From assembly GCA_946631075.1 (NCBI GenBank), contig CAMOZS010000051.1:1-10010 (forward strand): 10,010 nt of DNA, written 5' to 3'. Each line of letters begins with the position of its first letter. Positions within the stretch are counted from its first letter, which is position 1. A program made the position numbers and the translations under genes. The stretch is from an uncultured Bacillota bacterium (lineage in GTDB: Bacteria > Bacillota > Clostridia > Peptostreptococcales > Anaerovoracaceae). The notes under the pieces are model-generated. The model did not search any database. It was not told the DNA's origin and saw nothing but the letters and a program-made list of their open reading frames with translations. Shown one piece after another: positions 1 to 5,462 of the stretch.

Positions 1-257
1 AGAACCGGGAATACGCCATGAAGATGCTCATGTCCAAGCTGATCGAGCTGAAGGAGCGGGAAGAGAAGGAATCCCTGGATGAGCTCAAGGGCGACTACAA
101 CCAGATCACCTGGGGAAGCCAGATCCGGTCCTATGTTTTCCAGCCCTATACCATGGTCAAGGACCACCGGACAGGGGCGGAAGTGGGCAATGTCCAGGCG
201 GTGATGGACGGTGATATCGACCTGTTTATCAATGAAAAGCTCAAAGCCAGAGATTGA
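1..257 (+). CDS. prfB: Peptide chain release factor 2, C-terminal part (5' end outside the window)
   Basis: RF2 recognises UGA and UAA stop codons in the ribosomal A site and triggers release of the finished protein. The visible reading frame (first full codon at base 3, stop TGA at 255-257) gives about 84 residues. They contain the conserved WGSQIRSYVFQPY segment, then VKDHRTG, and the closing segment VQAVMDGDIDLFI. This order is typical of the RF2 C-terminus and differs from RF1. The GGQ catalytic loop and the stop-codon recognition motif lie upstream of the window, so neither they nor any programmed frameshift can be checked. No clear hairpin terminator follows the stop; the downstream gene has its own promoter candidate 70 bases later. 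The family call is secure. Whether the full gene is intact cannot be judged. Confidence 0.95.
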   Translation, partial: NREYAMKMLMSKLIELKEREEKESLDELKGDYNQITWGSQIRSYVFQPYTMVKDHRTGAEVGNVQAVMDGDIDLFINEKLKARD

Positions 258-299
258 TTGAAATTTCAGTCTTTTTGATGGGCGCAAAGTGTGTTTATT

Positions 300-323
300 T
301 GTATACAGTATTTAAAAAAATAC
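300..323. repeat. AT-rich palindromic sites next to the decarboxylase promoter
   Basis: A perfect 8-bp palindrome TGTATACA (300-307) is directly followed by an inverted repeat GTATTT-AAAA-AAATAC (308-323). Both lie just upstream of the -35 box at 327-332. They could be an operator, an upstream promoter element, or simply AT-rich spacer DNA. The sequence shows the symmetry; a regulatory role is inference and no regulator is identified. Confidence 0.3.
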
Positions 324-326
324 GAC

Positions 327-355
327 TTGTTTTGGATTTTTCATTGTGCTACTAT
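327..355 (+). promoter_or_regulatory. Promoter of the decarboxylase beta-subunit gene
   Basis: A -35 box TTGTTT (327-332) and a -10 box TACTAT (350-355) are separated by 17 bases. The -10 box is preceded by TGC, an extended -10 element. Transcription would start near 362. The leader of about 54 nt holds a small hairpin (GATGC 365-369, loop AGAT, GCATC 374-378) and a GGAG ribosome-binding site at 401-404, 11 bases before the ATG. This gives the gene a transcript of its own, separate from prfB. Confidence 0.65.
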
Positions 356-415
356 GGATTCGGTGATGCAGATGCATCGCTTAAGTCGTTGTGTAAAAAA
401 GGAGAATGATAAGAA

Positions 416-1582
416 ATGGATGCCATAGGCCAAACTTTGGTGACGTTCTGGGAGTCAACCGGTATCGCGAACTTCGGTTATCAGAACGGTATCATGATCA
501 TTGCGGCTCTATTCTTCCTGTATCTGGCGATCAGACACGGATTTGAACCGCTGCTGCTGGTTCCGATCGCATTCGGTATGCTGCTTTCCAACCTGCCGAT
601 GACAGCGATCTTCCTCAATGACGTCGTTCATGAGGGTATTACCAACTCGAATCAATTAACGGACGCAGGTATATTCTCGATATTCTACCTGCTGAAACCA
701 GTCCTGCCGTCACTGATATTCCTCGGTGTCGGCGCCATGACCGACTTCGGTCCGCTGATCGCGAACCCCAAGTCACTGCTCATGGGAGCGGCAGCTCAGC
801 TGGGTATCTTCTTCGCATTCTTCTCGGCGATCGCGCTGGGATTCACTGCTCAGGAAGCCGGTTCCATCGGTATCATCGGTGGTGCTGACGGCCCGACAGC
901 GATCTACCTGACCGGTAAGCTGGCAGACCATCTGCTTGGACCGATCGCAGTCGCCGCATACTCATACATGGCTCTGGTGCCGGTCATCCAGCCGCCGATC
1001 ATGAAGCTGCTGACGACCAAGCACGAGCGTGAGATCAAGATGGAACAGCTGCGTGTGGTATCACAGCGTGAGAAGATCCTCTTCCCGATCGCTGTTACCA
1101 TCGTTATCGCTCTGCTCCTGCCTTCCGTCGCGCCGCTGATCGGTATGCTGATGATGGGCAACCTGTTCAAGGAGTGCGGACGTACGGCCAGACTGTCTGA
1201 CACATCGTCCAACGCCCTGTCCAACATCCTGGTCATCCTGCTGGGCACCTGCGTAGGCGCCTCCGCGACCGGCGAGACATTCATCACCTGGGCAACGATC
1301 AAGATCGTCATCCTCGGCGTCCTGGCATTCTGCTTCGGTACTGCCGGCGGACTGCTGATCGCCAAGCTGATGAACGCGATCTCCAAGAGCCCGATCAACC
1401 CGCTTATCGGATCGGCAGGTGTATCCGCCGTACCGATGGCAGCCCGTGTATCGCAGGTGGAGGGCCAGAAGGCCAATCCGACCAACTTCCTGCTGATGCA
1501 CGCTATGGGACCCAACGTCGCAGGCGTTATCGGATCCGGTGTTGCCGCGGGCGTCATGCTCTGCATGTATGGTGGTTATTAA
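416..1582 (+). CDS. Sodium ion-translocating decarboxylase, beta subunit (OadB/GcdB/MmdB family)
   Basis: In this family the beta subunit is the integral membrane part of a biotin-dependent decarboxylase. It decarboxylates carboxybiotin and uses the energy to pump Na+ out of the cell. The 388-residue protein is rich in hydrophobic segments (roughly 24-40, 44-62, 88-108, 119-142, 172-198, 220-246, 290-318 and 365-386). It carries the GGADGPT motif at 155-161; Asp158 should match the essential Asp203 of Klebsiella OadB. Other family blocks are MGNLFKECGRTARLSDTSSN (247-266) and the closing MGPNVAGVIGSG (364-375). Its length is close to the glutaconyl-CoA and methylmalonyl-CoA decarboxylase beta subunits, shorter than Klebsiella OadB. 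No alpha, gamma, delta or biotin-carrier gene lies beside it: prfB is upstream and a convergent HAD gene downstream. The substrate-specific partner must be elsewhere, so oxaloacetate, glutaconyl-CoA and methylmalonyl-CoA cannot be told apart. The start is supported by the GGAG site and the promoter. Confidence 0.93.
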   Translation: MDAIGQTLVTFWESTGIANFGYQNGIMIIAALFFLYLAIRHGFEPLLLVPIAFGMLLSNLPMTAIFLNDVVHEGITNSNQLTDAGIFSIFYLLKPVLPSLIFLGVGAMTDFGPLIANPKSLLMGAAAQLGIFFAFFSAIALGFTAQEAGSIGIIGGADGPTAIYLTGKLADHLLGPIAVAAYSYMALVPVIQPPIMKLLTTKHEREIKMEQLRVVSQREKILFPIAVTIVIALLLPSVAPLIGMLMMGNLFKECGRTARLSDTSSNALSNILVILLGTCVGASATGETFITWATIKIVILGVLAFCFGTAGGLLIAKLMNAISKSPINPLIGSAGVSAVPMAARVSQVEGQKANPTNFLLMHAMGPNVAGVIGSGVAAGVMLCMYGGY

Positions 1583-1611
1583 GAAATTCTCTAAAATCAT
1601 TTTTATACACG

Positions 1612-1649
1612 GGAAAACCCCCTGGCCGGGCGCGGTCAGGGGGTTTTCC
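1612..1649. terminator. Strong, probably bidirectional hairpin terminator between convergent genes
   Basis: A 16-bp stem (1612-1627 with 1634-1649) closes a 6-base loop GGGCGC and contains one G-U pair. The stem carries AAAA on the left arm and TTTT on the right arm near its base, so it can form on either strand. It lies 30 bases after the decarboxylase stop and about 125 bases beyond the stop of the convergent HAD gene. There is no long U run outside the stem. Confidence 0.8.
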
Positions 1650-1681
1650 TGTGGTATCGGTATATAGTTCTTTGTTCGGCG

Positions 1682-1770
1682 GGCCGGGCGCCCCGTTGAA
1701 GCGCCGCACAGGCCGAGGGTCCGGCTTGAAGGGCCGCATAGGCCGGGGCGCCGGCCGGCCCGCCGCGGAC
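1682..1770. repeat. Three tandem, GC-rich, degenerate 29-30 bp repeats
   Basis: Copy 1 is 1682-1710, copy 2 is 1711-1740 and copy 3 is 1741-1770. Each opens with GGCCG. Copies 1 and 2 share TTGAAG followed by a GCCGCAYA end, and 25 of 30 bases match when the TTGAAG-phased 30-mers are compared. Copy 3 keeps the start and loses the TTGAAG core. The block is almost entirely G+C, far above the flanking DNA, and ends 5 bases before the HAD stop codon. It is non-coding in my reading. It might fold in the 3' end of the HAD transcript or be a replication-slippage product. Confidence 0.7.
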
Positions 1771-1774
1771 TGCC

Positions 1775-2422
1775 CTAGAGCATCTGCAGGATCTGGGCGG
1801 GATCGTCGATGATCCTGTCCGGTTCTTCCTCCGGGGCGAATCCGTCCTTGAGCTTGTCCGCCAGGGAAAGGGACCAGGAGACCAGTACCGAAGTGCAGCC
1901 GGCATTGCGGGCGCACAGGATATCAAAAAGGGTATCTCCGATCATGATGGTCTGGTCCGGCCGGGAACCGATCTTATCCAGAGCGATCAGGGCCGACTGG
2001 GGATCCGGCTTGTGGCGGGTCACATCGTCAGCGGTAACGACATAGCCGAAATATTTTTCCATGTCGAACTTGTCGATGGCTTGCATAGTCGTATGCTTCA
2101 GGCGGGAGGTGACCAGGGCCATTTTGATCTGCCTTGCGGAAAGTTCGTCCAGCAGGTCACGGATCCCGGGAAAGAGCTGGATATCGTTCAGGAAATTGTC
2201 CCGCTGGTAGCCCCGGTAGATCTCCAGCCCTTTCTCCACAGGGACTTCGGGGAAGAAATTCCGCATGGTGTATTCCAGCGGCTCGCCGAAGGTCTTCAGC
2301 AGGACATCACGGTCTTCTTCTCTTCCCGCCAGGGTCCGGAAGGTCTCCTGCCAGGACTGTATGATGACCTCGTTGGTATCCATGATGGTCCCGTCAAAGT
2401 CGAATAATACTGTATCGTTCAT
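1775..2422 (-). CDS. HAD-superfamily phosphatase, PpaX-like
   Basis: This is a 215-residue soluble hydrolase with all four HAD motifs: DFDGT at 8-12 (Asp8 nucleophile, Asp10 acid/base), the LVTSR motif II at 103-107, Lys138 in HKPDPQ, and GDTLFD at 162-167 (Asp163, Asp167) for Mg2+. A helical cap fills residues 15-85. The pattern DTNEVI after motif I, and VVTADDVT just before KPDP, resemble Bacillus PpaX, which hydrolyses pyrophosphate; phosphoglycolate phosphatase (Gph) is the main alternative, and sequence alone does not fix the substrate. The ATG is enforced by an in-frame TAG three codons upstream. An AGGAGG lies 15 bases before it, rather far. The gene is monocistronic, with its own promoter at 2461-2489, and ends into the GC-rich repeats and the shared terminator. 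Confidence 0.87.
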   Translation of the reverse strand: MNDTVLFDFDGTIMDTNEVIIQSWQETFRTLAGREEDRDVLLKTFGEPLEYTMRNFFPEVPVEKGLEIYRGYQRDNFLNDIQLFPGIRDLLDELSARQIKMALVTSRLKHTTMQAIDKFDMEKYFGYVVTADDVTRHKPDPQSALIALDKIGSRPDQTIMIGDTLFDILCARNAGCTSVLVSWSLSLADKLKDGFAPEEEPDRIIDDPAQILQML

Positions 2423-2460
2423 AGTGATCTAATGAGTCCTCCTGTCGATGATTCTATGAT

Positions 2461-2489
2461 ATTGTAATCACTTTCGCCCCTTTGCGCAA
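2461..2489 (-). promoter_or_regulatory. Promoter of the HAD phosphatase gene
   Basis: Read on the minus strand, TTGCGC (2484-2489) and TACAAT (2461-2466) are separated by exactly 17 bases. The leader to the ATG at 2422 would be about 30 nt and contains the AGGAGG. The -35 box begins 3 bases after the U-run of the upstream gene's terminator, so the two genes are insulated within about 55 bases. Confidence 0.7.
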
Positions 2490-2492
2490 GAG

Positions 2493-2516
2493 AAAAAAAG
2501 CCGCACAGGCAGCGGC
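2493..2516 (-). terminator. Intrinsic terminator of the beta-helix protein gene
   Basis: On the minus strand, a GCCGC/GCGGC stem (2512-2516 with 2500-2504) with a 7-base loop is followed directly by seven T residues (complement of 2493-2499). It lies 35 bases past the stop codon of the 570-residue gene. The stem is short but GC-only and the U-run is perfect. Confidence 0.8.
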
Positions 2517-2550
2517 GGATCGCGTCTGCGCGGTGTATGCTAAACCCCTT

Positions 2551-4263
2551 TTAGTTGATCGCTTTGCCATCTAAATAAAGGGTATGGCCGTTGAAATCGA
2601 TGTTGCTGTAATCGCTGTCGGCATCCTCCAGTGAGCTGACGTAGGAATCGCCGGTCAGGGTGATCCTGGAGTCTTCATCCAGAGTCAGGCTGACGGACTC
2701 CGCTTCGTTGTCTCCGTTGATGGTGCCTTCGTAGCTGGACCCGGTCAGTTTCATGGAAAGGCTGGAGAGCTCATCCAGGTCGATGTCCCCGGTCAGATCC
2801 TCAGCCTTTGCATTGAGGGTGACCTTGCCGCCGTTGGATCCCTCGCTGCCCCACTCGTCGGTCCCGCAGGCGCTGAGCAGGGTGTCGCTGCCGAAGTTCA
2901 GGTCGGTGTTCTCCAGGTCGATCACTGCGTCGGTGTTGGTGACGAAGAACATGGGCGCGGTCTTGTAGTAGGAGGAGTCTTTCGCGATGGAAAGGCTGGA
3001 GTTCCTGGCGGTGAAGTTGCCGGTGCCTTCGTCAGCGTCGCCGGACATGGACTGATAGATCATGACTCCCGCGATGTCGACATCGCCCCGGTTGCCCGCT
3101 CCGCTGCAGGTGAGGGTGGAGTTCTCGATGGTGGCGCTGTTCTTGCCTTCCACGACGGTGATCTGGGCTCCGTTGGCGGTACCCTTGGAGTCGGTCAGGC
3201 TGATGTCCCCTGTGGAATAAATGATGGGGGAGCCGGCTCCGTTGGTCTCCAGATCGGAGCCTGTTGCCGTGACCGTTCCCTCGCCTCGGTCGGTGGCCAT
3301 TGCCGCGCAGGAGCCGCCCTGGGTCGTGATTTTCACATTGTCCGCTTCGATGGCCCCGCCGTAGGTGGCGTCCAGTCCCCGGGAGGAAGACTCGCCGCTT
3401 GTGGTGATGGTGGAATCGCTGATGGAGATCTTTGCGTTCTCGCCGGTGGCGAAGACCGCGTTGGCGCCCTTAGCGCTTGTGGTGATGGTAGCGTTGCTGA
3501 TGGTCGCGGTGGAGTTTTCCTGGACCAGGAGGCCTGAGTTGACACCGGAAAAGTCGGAGCTCTCCGTGTTTGAGCTGTCGCCGCTTTCTTTGCTGATGGT
3601 CGCGCCGTCGGAGGTGAGTTTGCCTCCGCCCGTCACCAGGATAGCGTTTTGATCAGCTTCCGTAGAAGTGTACTCGTCGTTCAGGGTCTCTTCAGTGCCG
3701 TCGACGGTGGTCGCGCCCGTAGCTTCTACTGAGCTTTCCTGTCCGCCGGGACCGCCCTGCATCTGCTGATCCTGCTTCATGCCGCTTCCCGCAAAGACCT
3801 TGGTGGTCAGGGCTGCCTGGGCGGGAACGAGACATCCGGCCAGGAGCAGGGATGCGATGGCGAAGGCTGCGAGCCGCTTCCTGCTGCGGAAGGTCTCACT
3901 TATCGTTCCCCGGTTCATGTTGGACATGATCAGGTAAATGAGTACGAGGGCGAAGGGCAGGCCTTCGACTCCGAACAGGATGTACCAGCCGGCGGATATG
4001 TCAGTCAGGGATGAGCCGGACCTCTGGGGTCCGCCTTGGGGTCCGTTCTGGTTGTTCTGGTTGCCATTGAAGTCAGGCGGGGTGCCGCCGTCAGGTGGGG
4101 TATTGCCGCCCGGCATTTGCTGGCCGCTCTGCATCTGCGGAGGCTGGCCCATACCCGGGGAAGCGGTCAGAGAATTGCTCGCGCTGTATGAGGTGAATGC
4201 CATGCATCCGGCAAGCAGGCCCGCGATCACGATCATGATGATATTCTTTTTCGTCCGATTCAT
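2551..4263 (-). CDS. Exported beta-helix protein of unknown function with a duplicated N-terminal export segment
   Basis: I cannot name a function for this 570-residue protein. Residues 8-24 form a hydrophobic segment ending in a lipobox-like LLAGC (16-20). Residues 36-83 are a linker rich in Pro, Gly, Gln and Asn. Residues 91-114 form a second membrane segment, then a basic stretch (RGTISETFRSRKR, 118-130), and a third hydrophobic segment again ending in LLAGC (140-144). After a second GM/QMQ/GG linker (161-174), residues about 205-565 contain many short degenerate repeats of the type I-x-N/D-S-x-I-T, rich in Ser, Thr, Gly and Asn, ending FNGHTLYLDG; this is the look of a right-handed beta-helix, as in adhesin-like or carbohydrate-binding surface proteins. 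Charge distribution fits N-in, three membrane spans and the helix domain outside. AAAGGA lies 6 bases before the ATG. The gene is flanked by its own promoter and terminator. Confidence 0.85.
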   Translation of the reverse strand: MNRTKKNIIMIVIAGLLAGCMAFTSYSASNSLTASPGMGQPPQMQSGQQMPGGNTPPDGGTPPDFNGNQNNQNGPQGGPQRSGSSLTDISAGWYILFGVEGLPFALVLIYLIMSNMNRGTISETFRSRKRLAAFAIASLLLAGCLVPAQAALTTKVFAGSGMKQDQQMQGGPGGQESSVEATGATTVDGTEETLNDEYTSTEADQNAILVTGGGKLTSDGATISKESGDSSNTESSDFSGVNSGLLVQENSTATISNATITTSAKGANAVFATGENAKISISDSTITTSGESSSRGLDATYGGAIEADNVKITTQGGSCAAMATDRGEGTVTATGSDLETNGAGSPIIYSTGDISLTDSKGTANGAQITVVEGKNSATIENSTLTCSGAGNRGDVDIAGVMIYQSMSGDADEGTGNFTARNSSLSIAKDSSYYKTAPMFFVTNTDAVIDLENTDLNFGSDTLLSACGTDEWGSEGSNGGKVTLNAKAEDLTGDIDLDELSSLSMKLTGSSYEGTINGDNEAESVSLTLDEDSRITLTGDSYVSSLEDADSDYSNIDFNGHTLYLDGKAIN

Positions 4264-4299
4264 AATAGGTCCTTTCGGTGTTATGCCATTGGTTTTTCC

Positions 4300-4309
4300 T
4301 GCTTAAGCA
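4300..4309. repeat. Perfect 10-bp palindrome at the expected start point of the beta-helix gene
   Basis: TGCTTAAGCA directly abuts the -10 box on its downstream side, where RNA synthesis should begin. A protein bound here could block transcription. The symmetry is visible; an operator role is inference. Confidence 0.35.
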
Positions 4310-4339
4310 ATTATAGTCTGGCCTATTTCCGTGAATGAA
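4310..4339 (-). promoter_or_regulatory. Promoter of the beta-helix protein gene
   Basis: A perfect TATAAT -10 box sits at 4310-4315 on the minus strand, with a poor -35 match (TTCATT, 4334-4339) at an 18-base spacing. The leader to the ATG at 4263 would be about 40 nt. The weak -35 box and the adjacent palindrome suggest a regulated promoter, possibly activator-dependent. Confidence 0.55.
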
Positions 4340-4419
4340 TTGTGAAGACCGCTGGTAGATTGCGAGAAGGGGATGGGGTAATTGTGTGCAGACTTTTTGG
4401 CTGGGCACCCAAGGGCTCC

Positions 4420-4562
4420 GTGTTGCAAATCTTTTGTTGCAATTCAGGAATCTGCAACACAGGAGGTCCTGACAGGGTGATCAGACCCATTTCGTTGGGC
4501 TTTTCGGGCCTGTCTGAGCCTGTTTGTTGCAGTAATTTAAAAAACAGAAAAAAATATGCAAC
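4420..4562. repeat. Cluster of GTTGCA/TGCAAC boxes with competing hairpins (part of the 4264-4682 gap)
   Basis: The hexamer GTTGCA or its complement occurs five times in 143 bases, at 4422-4427, 4436-4441, 4453-4458, 4526-4531 and 4557-4562. Two of them extend into a perfect 8-bp inverted repeat, GTGTTGCA (4420-4427) and TGCAACAC (4453-4460). Between the box groups lie alternative stems: GACAGG (4471-4476) with CCTGTC (4509-4514), TCAGAC (4481-4486) with GTCTGA (4512-4517), and GGGT-GATCAG-ACCC (4475-4488). The first two share bases 4512-4514 and so cannot form together. Open frames across this block resemble no protein family I know. It lies upstream of the beta-helix gene promoter and could hold regulator sites or a small RNA on either strand. 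Confidence 0.45.
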
Positions 4563-4568
4563 CGGAGC

Positions 4569-4625
4569 CGGCAAATTAGAAACCGACGGCAAATTAGAAA
4601 CCGCGCCAGCAAAAATTAAAAACCG
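4569..4625. repeat. Tandem 18-bp AT/GC repeat, two near-identical copies and one degenerate copy
   Basis: Copies at 4569-4586 and 4587-4604 share 17 of 18 bases (CGGCAAATTAGAAACCG plus one variable base). A third, looser copy at about 4606-4625 runs into the terminator stem of the phosphoribosyltransferase gene. On the minus strand the repeats read as T-rich segments directly after the terminator's U-run, so they may have grown from that U-tract by slippage. Spacing and number do not fit a CRISPR array. Confidence 0.7.
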
Positions 4626-4643
4626 GCTGCTTACCGCAGCCGG
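4611..4643 (-). terminator. Intrinsic terminator of the phosphoribosyltransferase gene
   Basis: A perfect 8-bp GC-rich stem (CCGGCTGC 4623-4630 with GCAGCCGG 4636-4643) and a 5-base loop are followed on the minus strand by TTTTTAATTTTT (complement of 4611-4622). The hairpin lies 40 bases beyond the stop codon. There is no U-run on the plus strand, so it acts in one direction only. Confidence 0.88.
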
Positions 4644-4682
4644 CCCTTACTCATCCATATTACAGCAGCGCCTGCCCGAACC

Positions 4683-5234
4683 CTACATCGGATTCCCGTC
4701 CTTATCGAACAGAGGCAGTTTGCCGAGCACGATGATATCATCGCGGTCGAAGGCATCGCCCTCCGCCAGGACCGCCATCTTGGCAGCGATCTGGCCGCCC
4801 GCCTTGTTGACCAGCAGTTCCAGAGCGCGGAGAGATTCGCCGGTGCTGATGACATCGTCGATGATCAGGATCCGCTTGCCCCTGATCCGGTCGACCTCAT
4901 CCTTGCCCAGGTGAAGGGACTGGGAGGTCATGGTAGTGATCGAATTGACGCTGACCGTCAGAACATCCTCCATGTAGACCTTGATGCCTTTGCGGGCAAT
5001 GATGTAATCGTTCATGCCGGCCTGGTGGGCCATCTCATAAGCCAGAGGAATGCTCTTGGCCTCCGCCGTAACGATCAGGTCGAAATCCGGCGCCAGCTCC
5101 AGAAGCTTCTTGGCGGAGTGCTGGGTCATCTCCACATCACCAAACAGTATGAAAGCCGCGATCTGCAGGCTGTCATCGACCGGAAACAGTTTCAGATCCC
5201 GTTTCATCCCCGCAATGTCAATCGTATAAAACAT
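4683..5234 (-). CDS. Purine phosphoribosyltransferase, Apt-like
   Basis: Type I phosphoribosyltransferases join a nucleobase to PRPP, giving a nucleotide and pyrophosphate. This 183-residue cytosolic protein has the PRPP-binding motif ILIIDDVISTGES at 122-134 (Asp126, Asp127, Thr131, Gly132). It also has the upstream segment LIVTAEAKSIPLAYEMA (53-69), at the place of the Apt EARGF region, and the ARKGIKVYM segment (80-88) typical of adenine/xanthine-type enzymes. The base specificity is not certain. A longer in-frame start at 5324 exists, but the ATG at 5232-5234 has AAAGGA at a 6-base spacing, almost the same leader sequence as the beta-helix gene, and the family fold begins there. The gene is divergent from the nucleoside transporter operon, which supports a role in salvage of imported purines. 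Confidence 0.87.
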   Translation of the reverse strand: MFYTIDIAGMKRDLKLFPVDDSLQIAAFILFGDVEMTQHSAKKLLELAPDFDLIVTAEAKSIPLAYEMAHQAGMNDYIIARKGIKVYMEDVLTVSVNSITTMTSQSLHLGKDEVDRIRGKRILIIDDVISTGESLRALELLVNKAGGQIAAKMAVLAEGDAFDRDDIIVLGKLPLFDKDGNPM

Positions 5235-5295
5235 AATCGGTCCTTTCTGCAGCGGGACGCTCGCAAAGGCTGGAGATGCCGGGACAAAATGCCGG

Positions 5296-5324
5296 TTTGT
5301 ACAAGTTATTTTGACCCGAAACAA
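5296..5324 (-). promoter_or_regulatory. Promoter candidate of the phosphoribosyltransferase gene
   Basis: On the minus strand TTGTTT (5319-5324) and TACAAA (5296-5301) are 17 bases apart, giving a leader of about 55 nt before the ATG at 5234. The -10 box is imperfect. The start would be about 170 bases from the divergent transporter start. I see no purine-riboswitch core in this leader. Confidence 0.45.
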
Positions 5325-5427
5325 GGCAGTCTGCCGCGTCCGTTGGAATATATTTCATCTACAGGAAAAGTATACAATATGCCATGAAATAAGTCTACTT
5401 TTTTAAAGGCTTTTTGGTTCCGTTAGC

Positions 5428-5456
5428 TTGACATCGACTGAGCCAGTCAGTAAAAT
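5428..5456 (+). promoter_or_regulatory. Near-consensus promoter of the nucleoside transporter operon
   Basis: A perfect TTGACA -35 box (5428-5433), a 17-base spacer and a TAAAAT -10 box (5451-5456) make this the best promoter in the window. Transcription would begin near 5463, leaving a leader of about 140 nt before the ATG at 5602. A strong core promoter followed by a terminator suggests that control is exerted after initiation. Confidence 0.85.
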
Positions 5457-5462
5457 TTAAAT

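Noticed and set aside
904..1566. 220-codon open frame antisense to the decarboxylase subunit
   Set aside because: It lies wholly inside a clear membrane-protein gene on the other strand, and the product shows no recognisable family.
1682..1770. CRISPR array
   Set aside because: The repeats are contiguous and degenerate with no unique spacers, and no cas gene is nearby. The same applies to 4569-4625.
3916..4115. Internal start at Met116 giving a second, shorter beta-helix lipoprotein
   Set aside because: The MNR start and lipobox look suggestive, but no Shine-Dalgarno sequence precedes this ATG, and the frame is continuous from a well-supported start.
4471..4520. T-box or purine riboswitch
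   Set aside because: AGGGTGATCAGACCC looks superficially like a T-box core, but the conserved TGG-ACC/GCG bases and specifier stem are missing, and neither neighbouring gene is an aminoacyl-tRNA or amino-acid gene.
4323..4592. 89-codon minus-strand open frame within the 4264-4682 gap
   Set aside because: It starts inside the 18-bp repeats, overlaps the promoter of the beta-helix gene, and shows no family features. A genuine small protein cannot be fully excluded.
4342..4914. 190-codon plus-strand open frame starting in the gap and running antisense into the phosphoribosyltransferase gene
   Set aside because: It crosses the terminator and the tandem repeats, then follows the complement of a real gene; no recognisable domain.
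5235..5324. 30-residue extension of the phosphoribosyltransferase
   Set aside because: The ATG at 5234 has AAAGGA at a 6-base spacing and begins the conserved protein; the longer start coincides with the predicted -35 box.
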